Source: Pseudisothecium myosuroides
Taxonomy: Eukaryota > Streptophyta > Bryopsida > Hypnales > Lembophyllaceae
DNA length: 64,000 nucleotides
NCBI GenBank assembly: GCA_951799445.1
Contig: OX637296.1
Span: 25,916,001 to 25,980,000 of the forward strand
Direction: 5' to 3'
The notes below the pieces were generated by a model that saw only the letters and a list, made by a program, of their open reading frames with translations, searched no databases and had not been told where the DNA came from. The translations under genes and the position numbers were made by a program. Positions 1 through 11,713 of this stretch are shown here, one piece after another; within the stretch, counting starts at the first letter, position 1, and each line of letters begins with the position of its first letter.

Positions 1-482
1 TAGTTGACTTTGAGTTGGAGTTGTACACATGGAGTTGTGGCTTATAAAAAGGAAGATTTCAAATATACTTCTCATATAGTTTTTACGTATAAAGGCATGC
101 ATTTGAAAGAAAAGTTGGGTGGAATTGTTGTAGATTTTGCCTTCAATTGATGATAGTTGTTGATACATTGAATCCAAAAACTTTGTACTCATATATTTTG
201 TTGAGTATAATTTGATACTCATGTATTTTGCACATCAAAATTGTGTATTTTTATAGACTTCATTGATGATTGCAAAATAAGCCATTTGTATGCATAAACT
301 TTTTTCAATCTACACGGTAGAACACTACAACACTTTGCACAATCAGTCGTATCCAAATGCTCTACTATTTCTTATGGTTCAATTTTCATCTCACATATCC
401 TTAGTCCTTCATAATTCAATGAAATGAAAAGATTCTTCAAATATCCCTCAAAGCACGATATTTGCATTGGGACTTAAAGGCC

Positions 483-499
483 ATATTCATTAAAATGAG
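483..499 (+). repeat. Match to giant element 1 terminal repeat
   Basis: Seventeen bases (ATATTCATTAAAATGAG) match an internal part of the left terminal inverted repeat of giant element 1, whose first bases are at 22,341. The outermost seven bases of the terminus are not present, so if this is a remnant end it is broken. A chance match in AT-rich DNA cannot be excluded. Confidence 0.3.
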
Positions 500-884
500 A
501 CAAAATGCATAAATTAAGACATCCATACCCCACTTTCCAAGGCCTATATTTCAAAGATAGTTGTGGGGTAGATGCACACTACGTTGGATCAATATGGATA
601 GTCACAATCCTTATTTTAGTGGGTGTAGGTGGAATTCCTGTAATTTCAAATATATAAAAGTTGTGGAACAAGAAAAAAGACACATATTAATGTTGTATAC
701 TTGATAATCTCTGAAATCACAAAGAAATCTTTGCAAAGTAGTTATACTTTAATTGTAAAGGACTTTCAAATGTACTCTTTATGTATTGCCACAATCCACA
801 CATTAAAGAGAAAGACTCATTAGATGTTTTTCAGGGGCATTAGAGGGTTCAGCCCTGTTCTCTTAACTATAGTGAAGAGTGCCG

Positions 885-1020
885 CAGTTAAAATATTAAA
901 TAATAATAATTTTTAAATAAACTCGAAAATAATATTAAAATATTAAAATATTAAAAAAATAATATAAATAATATAAATAATATAAATAAAAATGTTTAAA
1001 AAATATTTAAATATTATTAT
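885..1020. repeat. Very AT-rich block with short AATATT/ATAAAT repetition
   Basis: About 130 bases composed almost only of A and T, with repeated ATATAAATA and TATTAAAATA phrases. Flanking sequence is normal. It may be the core of a small decayed element, but no clear terminal repeats are visible. Confidence 0.4.
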
Positions 1021-4000
1021 CTGATGTGGCAGTTGCTGTGCCATGTTAGACTGCTGCTGTAACAAAGTTCCCACAGTCTGGGAACTCCGGAGACTCGTCC
1101 GGAGAACTCACGACCTTGTTGAATAGGTGAATCTCATCTAATGCATTGCTCTATTAGAAATTCAAATATTTTGCAAAGGAAGAAATTATATTTCCATAGG
1201 TATATATCTAATCAAATGTTTTAGTATGGGATATGTAGAGTTGTATCTCTAAATTCATATATATGGACTATTATTTATACAAAAGTGCATGCAAATTTTG
1301 GGGCTTCATTTTATATATTTAAAGTTGAAATTATGAATGTTATCTTCACTTAATGTTTATATAAAGTCTTTATCTAAGGAGGTATGTTCTTAAAATTTGC
1401 TTTCTATCTTTTAAATTCGCTTTCTATCTTCAAAATTCGTTATCCATTTTTGAAAAATGGTCTTGTAAGAGGCCAAAAATGAGACACCATAGTGTGCATC
1501 TACCCCAAGGCAAAGATAAATTAGGGCAAACCTATGACGCAAATTGAAATTATAGAAGCTCGTTTTACAAAAGCCATACAACACTCAAAAACAAATATAC
1601 TAGGATAATGCATAATGAAAGTGTGTGTCCACAAGAGAGGCCAAGAAATATGTTGCACTACACAAAAAAGAAAAATTTACATAACAGAGTAGAAATTTAT
1701 TTCAAAACTTTCAAAACTCTCACTTCTATATAAACGGAGAAGTCTACTTCGCTTTGCTCATTATACTTTCTATATTCTATTTAAAAAAATATCAATTCCA
1801 ATGTCTATTCTATTTATAATAATCCCATGGTTTCCTTCACACGTGTGAACTGCCTAACCATGGCTTGTGCTTTACAAAGTGATCTTGCTACTTCCATTGC
1901 TTTTTCCTTGAGTTTGCCCTTCCTCTCAAGATATCCTCGTGCTGAGAATGCTTGAGAGGTCCACTTCCATTGATAAACTCTCCGCATGCCTCCAAAGACA
2001 GTGATTTCTTTTCTTGCACTTTTTGTTTCCGCATGCTTTGAGGAATCTCGAAGTTAGAAAGAGATTTAGAAGGTTAAAGAGGCATTTTTCTGTGCATCCT
2101 ATTGTTTATGTACACATGCACATTTCCTAATTGGTAAGAGTTGGCTGGCTACCAACTATCACATAGAATCCTACGTCGAAAAGAAGTGCCACCTGAGTTC
2201 ATAGATCCGCTTCTAAGAGACCATAAGGGGATAGATCCACTATTCTTGGGACAACGAAGTTTGTCATCCATGAATGAACCCAATTGGGCCATTCTATTGT
2301 CATCCGTCGGTGTGGAATCCACTTTGTTGACATTTGCATACAACTTCATGTGCAGTGTGGCCTCACTCTTTGGAGTTGGTGAATATAAATGCTCACGCCC
2401 TAGCAAAGATGTTGTCCACTTCAACAAAGGGTGTGTGAGTGTTTCTAACTCCACCCTTAAGTCAGAAAGTTACACACAGACTTTAGCGGCTGTTTTGATG
2501 GAGATTTACTCCGGTTTGGGTGATTACTAGTTAAGTGTTCGCCTTCCAAGCAATGGACACTTTGTTGTATTTCCTACTTTGAATTTTTCTAATGGCAATG
2601 ACTAAACAAATCAAACAAATTAGTACCTAAGGCCGAGTTTTGGCTATGACAACCAAAACTGAAGACCAATATGAATTAGTCAAGTAGAAAAGTTAAATAG
2701 ACTAAGATGTAGGGCTTACCTTGCCCTTTCCAACATGATAAAGAAATCTAAAAATGGACACTCCTTATAGAAGTTATCAATGGATGAAGTTTTGTTTCTA
2801 GACTAATCTATAAACTTCATCCATCAATACCTTATAATCTAATAATCTAGCTCTAATCTACCACAATAACCACCTTAATATCTTTTTTAAACTTCCTACA
2901 GTAATCATCCTAGTAACTTCAAATGACTATATTTAATAACTTCTAAAATTACCACAATAACTTTTCCTAATAACTTCAAACATTACCACAATAATTTTTT
3001 CCAATAACTTCAAACATTACCACGGTAACTTTTGAACTTACTATAATAAATGACAAGAAAATCAACCAAATTTGTTACCTGATCGTTATAACGTCACTTC
3101 TTATCAAAGGAAGTCGCTTAAGAGGGGCTTCCTCTCTCTCTCTCTCTCCAGACTATGAATGCTACAAAAACAACAACAATGGCTTGTAGAAACAACTCTT
3201 GGTTCAATTGTTGTCTCAGAGAAGCTCTCATAGTTCTTGCCATTCCTAATAACTTTTTAAAAACAATAATCAATTCTCACGCGGGTTCAACAAAGTTTGC
3301 AAATCAAAGCTTTACCGTCAAAATGATCAAAGGTTAGATGTAGATGATTCTAGCCTTTGAAAATTAGGAAAGGGGCAATAGCTTCGCCATATGGTGGGTT
3401 AGAACCAAATTCTCAGACAAAGATTATGAAATTGACTTTAGAGAGTTGGTTCCAACCCAACTTCTTTCACTTAGCAATACTTAGTACGTGGACCTTGAGA
3501 GTTTTGGTTCCAACCCAAAATCTCTCCAAATAACATCAATTCGTACTTAAGAAATAAATACAAGATTACAACAACAAACTGAATGTAAGCTTTAAGGAAT
3601 TGTAACTAATGGCATTGCTAAAATTCGGTTAGAACGTCCTTAGGATTAGTATGGAACTCAATAATAAAATAAAATAAGGAATTTAAGAGACTAACCTTCC
3701 AAAACACAAAAGGACAAAGTTGCTACTTGAAGGAACCTCCATGTCCTTCAAGAAAGCTTCAAAAACACCAAAATTATGACCCAACGCTCGAGATTCAAAG
3801 AGGAACACAAAATGTGGCCCTAATGGCTAGAACTTAGAGCAGAGAATGTGCCAAAGGTTTGGCACAAGAAGAAAAGAGAGGTTTGGCCACAAGGCGGCCA
3901 AATCCTGATAATAAGGGAGGAGGTGTGAGCCCTCAAATTAGCACTTGGAGCTCTGGGATTATTTTTTGCAAATTATTGTTATTTTTCAGTGTTAATTCAT

Positions 4001-4099
4001 GCAAAATAGCATGAATTAGTAGTTGAGAGTAGTTTGGTAGAAGTCCCTACCAGATTAATGAAGAATCTTTCTAAAATCGTGGAAAGCACAAAATACTCT

Positions 4100-5685
4100 G
4101 CTTTTCTATGTTTAGGTTTTAATTTAGTGCCTTAAAGTCTAGATTAACGTTTAGAGAGAAGTGAGGATGTGAAAATTAGCCAGTTCTAGTGTCCTGTCCA
4201 TGTAAAACTCGACATGTGAGAACATGTGACAGCTTGGCTAAATTATAAAAGTCTATGTTCAGGTTTAGAAGTGTCTAGATCCAATTCATGTAGAATTTGG
4301 ACTAGTTATGTGAAGACCTGTAGGTGTTTAAAGAATATAAACCAAAATGCAAAGTAGAAGAAGGGTGAGATGATTGGAGCTTACAGAAAAGTGCTTTTAA
4401 GATAAAAGCATGTCAAGAGATCAACAATGGAGCTAATCATCTACGATAAATCCCGCTACTAGATTAATTTCCCCCTCGAGCGAAAATTATTAAGGAATTG
4501 CTAAATTTAGCATCATTATTGAAGGTTTGGTTTTGGCCTTGGCTTTTGGATACTTCCTAAAAGATTGCTTAAAAGTTTCAGGATTTTTTAAAACTCCAGG
4601 ATGACTCCATGGGAAGTCAACCGCCTTTGGAACTAATGGTAATTTCCTAAAAATTATCCAGAGTGCGGTAAAATCTCACTAAAAATTAGATTAGAGTTTT
4701 ATATATTAAATAAGCTACCTGTCAAGTTTGAAGACTTTCTAATAGTCAGAAGTACCAGAATCAACAACAACGTCGAATTTAACAAGAATTTATAACATGG
4801 CAACGGGTTGACCGGCGAACCAGAAGCATACGGTGTCTGAATGTCGTAAATAAGGAATGTTTTCTTACTCTTACAAACCTTCCAGGCAACCCTAGCCAGT
4901 TAGTTTTTTTGAAAAATGCAAATTCCATTAGTTGGAATTTTGACTTTTCTTTGGAATTATCGTTAGTGGTTTTTACGAGTATTTACAGTCTGAATGAAAG
5001 GAGGTAGAAAGTCCCCATTACTAATTGGGGTCTTTTGAACGCGATGGCGTAATTGGTTTTCAATTTGGAGTTGTTCATAAGAAGATAAGAAGAGTTTAGC
5101 CGTAAGTTTGACTTTTTTAGAGTAACTAACGGTAATTTAAGGTTAAATTACAAAATATCTTGGTAAAAGTTGAAGATTGGATTTAGTTAAGATTTAAAAT
5201 CTTTCCTTTAAAAGCCAATTTAGATTAAACTAAGAATATTTGGAAATATCTTAGGATTATTCACAAAATATCTCGAGGTCAAAATAGTTCATTTCCTAAA
5301 TATCATTGGGAAAAATCTTAGATTTTATTTGGACAAGATTTCCTTTCTAATTAAGGCTTGTTCTAGAAAATTCTAAGGATTAAACAAAGATTATTTAGCA
5401 AATATCTTAGGGTAGTTTAGGATTTAGCTTTAGGTAGTTTTTGAGTAAAAGAACTAAATATCTCATGGTAAACTAAGTAGTGGGACCTTCTAACGAGTAT
5501 ATAAAGCCTCCCCCCAAAGTTTCTCATACTTATTATCTGCCTGCCGACATTTAGGAGTGTAGAGACTCTTGTTGTTCACTTTGCTTACCAGCTTTGTCGG
5601 AAGCAATTATTTAGACCATCTTTTGGTCATCTTTTGCTAATTTTTGTTCACTTTGCTTTCTTTTAGTAGAGGACTTTGGTTAGAG
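4100..5685 (+). repeat. Old diverged relative of repeat C
   Basis: The phrase TAAAATCTCACTAAAAATTA at about 4671 also occurs in repeat C (about 7710), and the surrounding order is similar: an AACAACG/CGAA segment follows it, and a TATA motif (GTATATAAAG, about 5498) lies downstream. The rest has diverged. It ends where a copy of repeat B begins (TGTAGGCGCTAG at about 5690). No coding region is visible. I read this as an ancient copy of the same family. Confidence 0.45.
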
Positions 5686-6977
5686 GACTGTAGGCGCTAG
5701 ATTACCCACCCTTGATAAAAAGGTGAACACCAATCAGGTTCTATGCTTTTATCCATTTTTTTAATATATGGGTGTGTTGTAAACGCGGTCCACTGTGCTT
5801 TCCAAGCAATGGATTTTTTTTGCTAACGTTTCCTAAGTGTCATGGATGGGCAAAAGAAATGTCTAGAGATGCATGTGGTAACTTTCAAGCTAACTGCGAA
5901 TGATCAAGGGTGATAGTGTTTTAATGTGAAATTCTAACTTCCTAACTATCTATCCTATGTCTAGGGTTGACTGAGTGGATAGTTGGCGTCATTTCTAACA
6001 TCCCAATTTTTAACTTCTAGGTTTGACTCTACGTTTTCACTTTCAACTCTAGATTTTCTACTTCTAAAAACTAATTCTAAAATTTAACTTCTACTTCTAA
6101 TTTTTACTTCTACTCCGAGCTTTGATTTTACTATCTAATTTTTACTCTAACTTTAAATTTCTAACTTCAAAATTTAACTCCTATTTCTAACTCTAAAATC
6201 TTCACTTTTAATTTATACTTTCTACTCGGATTATTGACTCCTAATTAATTCTAAACCTTTACTTTTGAACTACCCTAAGATTTCACTTGAAAATTTAACC
6301 TCTACTTTGAACTTCCAAATAAATTCTAACTTTTTGACTTTCCAAAGTTAACTCTAAATTTTAAACTTGGAGTTTCACTTTTACAATTGAACTTTAATTT
6401 GACTCTAGTTTTTAACCGCCAATTAATCCCTAATCTTAATCCTAAATTCTCCTTCTACTCTAAATTCCTAAGCTCCGTCCATGGTTCCCTTTGGATGAAA
6501 TTTTAATCAAATTCCTCTATCCTACCCCTTACTACTTAACTTATCCTAACACGGTCAATTTAAAGCCAAATCTTAAATATAATATGTTTTCGAAAACCTC
6601 TGTCTCTAATCTATAAACTTTTGAATCTAAACTTCTAATTCACGCTAATCTTGGCTTGCTAATGTGGATTTCGGACTAATTAAGACAATTACCAGCTAAT
6701 TAGGGAGAAACAACTAGGATTAGTTTAATGACCCACCTCGTTACTGCTGGTGTTGGAAATGACGTCATCCCCGTCCACGTGCGCGTCCTCGTGCTCCATG
6801 GGTGTCACTTGCTATTGTTTTCTCTTATTCTCCTTCTTTTTTCCAAGGCCTACGGCTTATTTTATAGAAAATGTTATATGTATGATGTTCTAACTCTCTT
6901 CTTTCATATCCTTTTCTTTTGTTTCCTCTTCTTTCTTCTACTCTAGAACTATTCCACCAATCGTGGTGATGGTGGTT
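5686..6977 (+). repeat. Repeat B, copy 0 (pyrimidine-rich on plus strand), truncated
   Basis: Starts with TGTAGGCGCTAGATTACCC and a 200-base segment also present at 11,714-11,900 and, reversed, at 21,240-21,570. It continues as quasi-repetitive TTTAACTCTAAATTTTTACTTC-like sequence, then a CACGTGCGCGTCCTCG block with a CCATGG. It breaks off at about 6,977, where repeat C copy 1 begins abruptly. The module is non-coding. Its strand asymmetry (plus strand poor in G) is its most striking property. Confidence 0.7.
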
Positions 6978-9540
6978 TGTGAGCTCCCAATTTGTCACTT
7001 GGGACTCGTAGAATTATTTTTTTTGAAAATTTGCAATTTAAAGTTGATAAAAGTATACAAAAATCCATAAAAAGAGTGTAGAACCAAAATAGGGTTGTGT
7101 CATACCCACTATAGTATTTGGTCTAGATTTGTGTTTTTACTTAGAATCCTCCAAACCTTGCCTAAAAATAGTATAGAAATAACAAAAAGGTTAGATTTGA
7201 AGGATTTGAGTCACACAGCCCCAAAAGGGCTAAATCCCACTATGAATGTGGCGATTCATGGCTAGGTCGGTCCGAGGGATCTACAGCGAGGCCACTAGGT
7301 CGGGTCCTAGAGTTAGATTTAGAATTCCCCATTAGATCAACGAATTCCCAAAATTCCGATTGATAGCATGCAGGAGCCACTAACGCAAGACCGGGCCCGT
7401 GGAGGAATCTACAGCCCAAGGATGGTATTCTAGGATGAATCCCATGCCAAGAGTCCAACAGCGAAATCGGCTTGCCAAGATTCCTCCACCTGCAGAAGAT
7501 TCCCGCACCGTTGCTAATTCGAGGAGATGGCCAGTTTTAATTTCCATTGACCAATCGTGCTAGATACGGAAACACACCTGCACGTTTTTCATGCGACTCC
7601 CTGAGAGGTCACGTGAAAAATCCTGGCATCTTCCGACTTGCAAAAGAACCTTTTCCGGGTGGTCAACCCTCCTAACCTCCAACGGGAATTTCATGGAAAT
7701 TACCCAAGTTACAATAAAATCTCACTAAAAATTAGACTAGCTTGTTTTATGTTAATAATGCGCTCCGTGAAGTTTCACGACATTCCGATAGCGGCAAATA
7801 CCCGAACCGGCGAGATTCCTCGGGAATTAATCACGTGGCGGGGTCCCCGCCACGTTGACCGGCATCCCGGGTTCCATACGATGGCGAAACGAAGTCAACC
7901 AAAAGTCCTTCCCGACTCTCTCGCATCTACCGGAGATCCTAGGCTATTCACATTTCTCAAAATAGGAGACCCCCAAGATCTAGGATTTTACCACGATTTG
8001 TTTTTTTAAATTAAATTAGCCTACGATGGGTTTTTGGCCTCGACACGGAGGGTAAAGAGATTTAAGACTGAACACGGCAATCTGGATCCAACGGCGCAAT
8101 TCGTTTGGCGATTGGAGCTAATCTCCAAAAGTTAGGATGTTGGTCCAGCATAGATGGTAGAAGTAGAATTTTTAGGATGTAGGATGAAAATCTTTGAGGA
8201 TGAAGATGAAAATCCCCGTTGATAAGGTTACCTTAAAGCTTTAGAGAGAAGGATGAGCCCTTGGAAACCTATACAAGGGCCTCATTTCTCTCTCTAAAAC
8301 ACCCCCTCACTTTTGTTTGGGTTCGTGGGTCCAATTTGCTTTGGATATTTTGGCGTTGAAGCCAAAAACCTCTACGGTGTTTTTGGAGCACTTTTTGCTC
8401 TATTGTCGCTAGATTTCAAGCTTTGAAGGTCCTTAGGGGGTCCTTCTATCTTGCCTTGTGTACTTCTCGTGCGTTATTATACCTTTGTTACGAGTTAAGA
8501 GTCCTTGTTTCTCTCTTGTGGTACCTTTGGAAGCTAACTTGTGAATTTAGGAGTCTTTTGGTGTCTTGTTCTAATCTTAAAGTTACCCCCACTGTACCTT
8601 GGCGATGCCGCTTTGGGGGGCCTTTAGCTTGTGAAGTTGTATGTCTTTTACGTGTCTTAACGTATTGTCTTTCCTCACTCACGTGTTCTCACCCTCTTCT
8701 AATCTTCCCCTTGTTGTGTGGACCCCCTTCGGGACGGCGAAACTTTGGCTTTGTTACGTGTGTTTCTTAAGTTTGTTTTTTCTACCTTCTTCTAATTTTC
8801 CCCTTGTTGTGTGGACCCCCCCTCGGGACGGCGAAGCTTTGGCTTTGTCATATGTGTTTCTTGAGTTTGTCTTTTCTATCTTCTTTTAATATTCTCCTCG
8901 TTGTGTGACCTCCCCCCCCGGCGCGAAGCTTTGAACTAGTGATCACGTCAAGTCTTATAGTGTGTGTTAAAATAGTCTTAGACGGCGGAGCTTTGAACCC
9001 GTGGAGTGTCACAAGTCCTAAAATTGGTGTTAAACCCAATTTTACGGCGGAGCCTTGAACCTCCATAGCCTTAGATTCCAAAGTCTAGTTTCCAAGACCT
9101 TCTTGGAAAAGTCTAGAGTTTAGCTTCCAAGATTGGTCACGAGTTTCTAGGAAGAGAGTGACCATCCCGTACCACTTAACTAAGGTGACCGTTCTAAAAA
9201 TTTGGGGCCTAACTCCCCGGACGGCGAAGCTTCGATCCTGGCCCTAACCTTCTACTAAAAATTTAATTTAAGTTGTGTTAGTGGGTTCCCCTAAGGGAAC
9301 CCGATTGTGTGGATTTTTGGTAAGGGCAGCCAGTACCCCGGACCAGCAAAAGCTAGCATACAGCCAGCAATACCGGACCGGCAGCCAACCGGCAGCCAGC
9401 CATACAACCAACCATACAGCCAACATACATCGGGCAGTCAGCTTAACTCAACTAACATCAGCATTGGGCTAAGTCAGCTTGACTGAAGTAAACATCAGCA
9501 TCGGTCTGGTCAGCTTAGTGGACTGAAATCTACACTACTG
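6978..9540 (+). repeat. Repeat C, copy 1
   Basis: Begins TGTGAGCTCCCAATTTG. A promoter-like segment (CCTATACAAGGGCC, about 8267) is followed by a CTCTCTCTA pyrimidine stretch, then by a tail in which TGTGTGGACCCC and GGCGAAGCTTTG phrases recur. Over 7,078 to about 8,900 it is almost identical to copy 3 at a constant offset of 9,554, so the duplication is recent. The TG start and the internal promoter-like architecture resemble a long LTR, but I found no adjacent primer-binding site or polyprotein, so I leave it unclassified. Open frames inside it are not genes: the same sequence is non-coding in every copy. Confidence 0.75.
8267..8280 (+). promoter_or_regulatory. Promoter-like TATA segment inside repeat C
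   Basis: The sequence CCTATACAAGGGCC sits between TTGGAAA and a CTCTCTCTA stretch. The reversed copies at about 15,368 and 42,456 keep a better form, CCTATATAAGG, at the same place. The TATA followed by a pyrimidine-rich start region is conserved among copies and suggests that the family carries its own RNA polymerase II promoter. Confidence 0.4.
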
Positions 9541-9599
9541 GATTTCCAAAACTAAACGGGACGATGCCCTGCGGGGCCCCAACCACCCTTTTTTTTATT

Positions 9600-11605
9600 T
9601 TTTGATCTTTAAAAGTCTGAAATTTTGGATTCTAGTTGGGAAGAGGAAAAAACTCAAATTGGAACTTCAAAAACACAAGAAAAAAGGGGGGAAGAAATAG
9701 AGGTTGCCACTCCACGCGTCACCTGCACAAAAACATCCTATCCAACCTGCATCACCACTCATCACGACACACAATGGAAGGAGATTAGGAATGGAGGAGA
9801 AGAAGTAGGCAAGGAAGGGAGAGAGACGATAAATAGTGCCTAGCTAGGAGATTGGGTGGGAAATCCAGAAGAACTCCTTGCAATCGTTGGGAGGAGGATT
9901 AGGATGACACAAAGCAAAGTTGCGTAAGAGGGTAGGAGGCTCATTAAAACTTCACGAAGTTTGAGACTAGAAGCGTAAGACCACCATCACCACGGTTGGT
10001 GGAATAGTTCAAGAGTAGAAGAAAGAGGAGGAGAGAAAGAAAAGGAGAAGGAAATGGGGGGAAAGGGTTAGAACATCATACGTGTAACGTTTTCTTTTCT
10101 ACAAATTAAGCCGTGGGCCTTGAAAAAAATAAAATAAATAAAAACCGTAACACAAAAATAAAAGAAGACAATCGCGAGTGGCCACCATGGAGCACGAGGA
10201 CGCGCATGTGGACGGGGATGACGTCATTTCCGACACCAGCAGTACCGAGGTGGGTCATTAAACTAATCCTAGTCGTCTCTCCCTAATTAGCATTTGTTTT
10301 CCTAATCAGCCTTTAGAGCGTGATTAGCATCCGAGATTAGCGTGAATTAGAAGTTTAGATTCAAAAAGTTGATAGATTAGGGATAGAGGGTTCCAAAAAC
10401 ATCTTATAATTAAGATTCAACCGTAAACTGACCGCGTTAGGCTAAGTTAAGCGGTAGGGGGTAGAACGGAGGAATTTTAATTAAATTTGATCCACAAGGA
10501 ACAATGGACGGAAATTAGGATTAGATCGGAAGGAGAATTTAGGATTAAAAATTAAAGATCAATTAACAGCTAAAAATCTAGAGTTAAATTAAGATTTTAA
10601 TTAGGGAAGTTAAAATTCAAAAGTCAAAATTTGGAGTTAACTTTGGGAAGTAAAAAGTAGAGTAGGAAATAGAAGTCAAAGGTAGAATCCACTTAGGAAG
10701 TAGATTGTTGAGTTAGAAATAGAGTTAAAATTAGAAGTCAAAATCCTAGAGTTAAAAATTGGAATTAAATTTAGGAAGGTAACATTTAGAGTTAATCTAG
10801 GATTAAAACGATAGGATTAAATTTGGAAGTAGAAGTCAAAAGTCAAAAGTCAAAAGTTTAGAATAAATTTAAAGGTTGAATTTTAGAGTCAATTGGGGAG
10901 TAAAAAATTAGAGTGAAAAGCTGAAAGTAGAAGTTAAAATTTAGAGGTAGAAGTTAAATTTTAGAGTTAGTTGGAAGTAGAAAAAATCTAGAGTCAAAAT
11001 GAAAACGTAGAGTCAAACCTAGAGGTTAAAATTGGAGATTAATATTAGAAGTAAAAATTTAGAGTTAAAAGTCAAAAACCTAGAGTTAAATTAGAAGTAA
11101 AAATCTACAGTAAAAAGTGAAAAGTTAGGGTTAACTTTAGAGGATAAATCTTAGAGTAGTTTAGAAGTAAAGACATAGAATTAGAAGTGAAACTTAGAAT
11201 TACCTTAGAAGGTTAAAACTTGGAAGTTAGGAGTTGAAGTTGATTTAGAAGTAAACACCTAGAGTCAAAAATTAAAATATAGAATAGAAGTCGGTAGTTA
11301 ATATCTAGAATCAAGTTGAAGAAGTAAAATCTAGAGTTACATTCAGAAGTTGGAACTTTAGGGGTAGTTTTTAAACGTAGAACTTCTAGGTGGAGTCTTA
11401 GAAACCCAAGATAGTCTTAGGGGTTCATGGAAGGAACATAGGGGTTCCCCTTTTTACGTAGTTAGGGACGTTAGAAATGACGCCAACTACCCAGTCGACC
11501 CTCGACATAGGATAGATAGTTAGGGAGTCAAGATTTCACCATCACTCTGAACATTGCAATTAACTTGTGAGTTACTACATGCATTTCTAATCATTTGCTG
11601 CCATC
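9600..11605 (-). repeat. Repeat B, copy 1 (reversed) with linker
   Basis: Mirror of the B module. From about 10,090 the sequence runs in reverse order to 12,000-13,430, including GGTGGCCACCATGG-type sequence, GTGACGTCA-like sequence and then about 900 bases of purine-rich TTAGAGTTAAAA/GAAGTAAAAATCTA phrases. Both frames and strands are full of stops, so it is not coding. Confidence 0.7.
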
Positions 11606-11713
11606 TGTGAGCTCCCAATTTGTCACTTGGGACTCGTAGAATTATTTTTTTTGGAAATTTGCAATTTAAAGTTGATAAAAGTATACAAAAAGTCATAAAA
11701 ACAGTGTAGAACT
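11606..11713 (+). repeat. Isolated 108-bp outer end of repeat C
   Basis: This copy of the first bases of repeat C (TGTGAGCTCCCAATTTG onward) stops at GTGTAGAAC. There repeat B copy 2 starts with TGTGGGCGC. The same GTAGAAC point is where copy 3 of repeat C begins at 16,635, so the outer 108-bp piece behaves as a detachable module. Confidence 0.65.

Larger units (their letters stand above)
1..4100. other. AT-rich non-coding flank
   Basis: I see no supportable gene here. The longest open frame (2141-2530, plus) starts at TTG, matches no family I recognise and has no splice context. The stretch holds an extremely AT-rich block at about 885-1020, runs of similar AATAACTTC-type phrases at 2890-3040, and a short CT microsatellite at 3131-3148. 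A 17-bp match to the terminal repeat of giant element 1 lies at 483-499. Confidence 0.6.

Noticed and set aside
1805..1862. CCATGG...CCATGG inverted repeat
   Set aside because: Short and imperfect; only the six-base ends match well.
2141..2530. 129-codon open frame, plus strand
   Set aside because: Starts at TTG, overlaps an equally long frame on the other strand, matches no family I know, and lies in repeat-rich non-coding DNA.
7638..8889. Several open frames repeated at +9,554 (17,192 onward)
   Set aside because: Their identity only reflects duplication of repeat C. The reversed and split copies carry stops and indels in the same stretches, so there is no coding constraint.
9275..9472. 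Open frame rich in Ser/Gln/Thr
   Set aside because: Product of the CAGCC/CATACAGC minisatellite in the repeat tail.
6978..11605. Complete LTR retrotransposon
   Set aside because: Repeat C has an LTR-like start and promoter, but no primer-binding site, polypurine tract or gag-pol coding remnant lies between copies.
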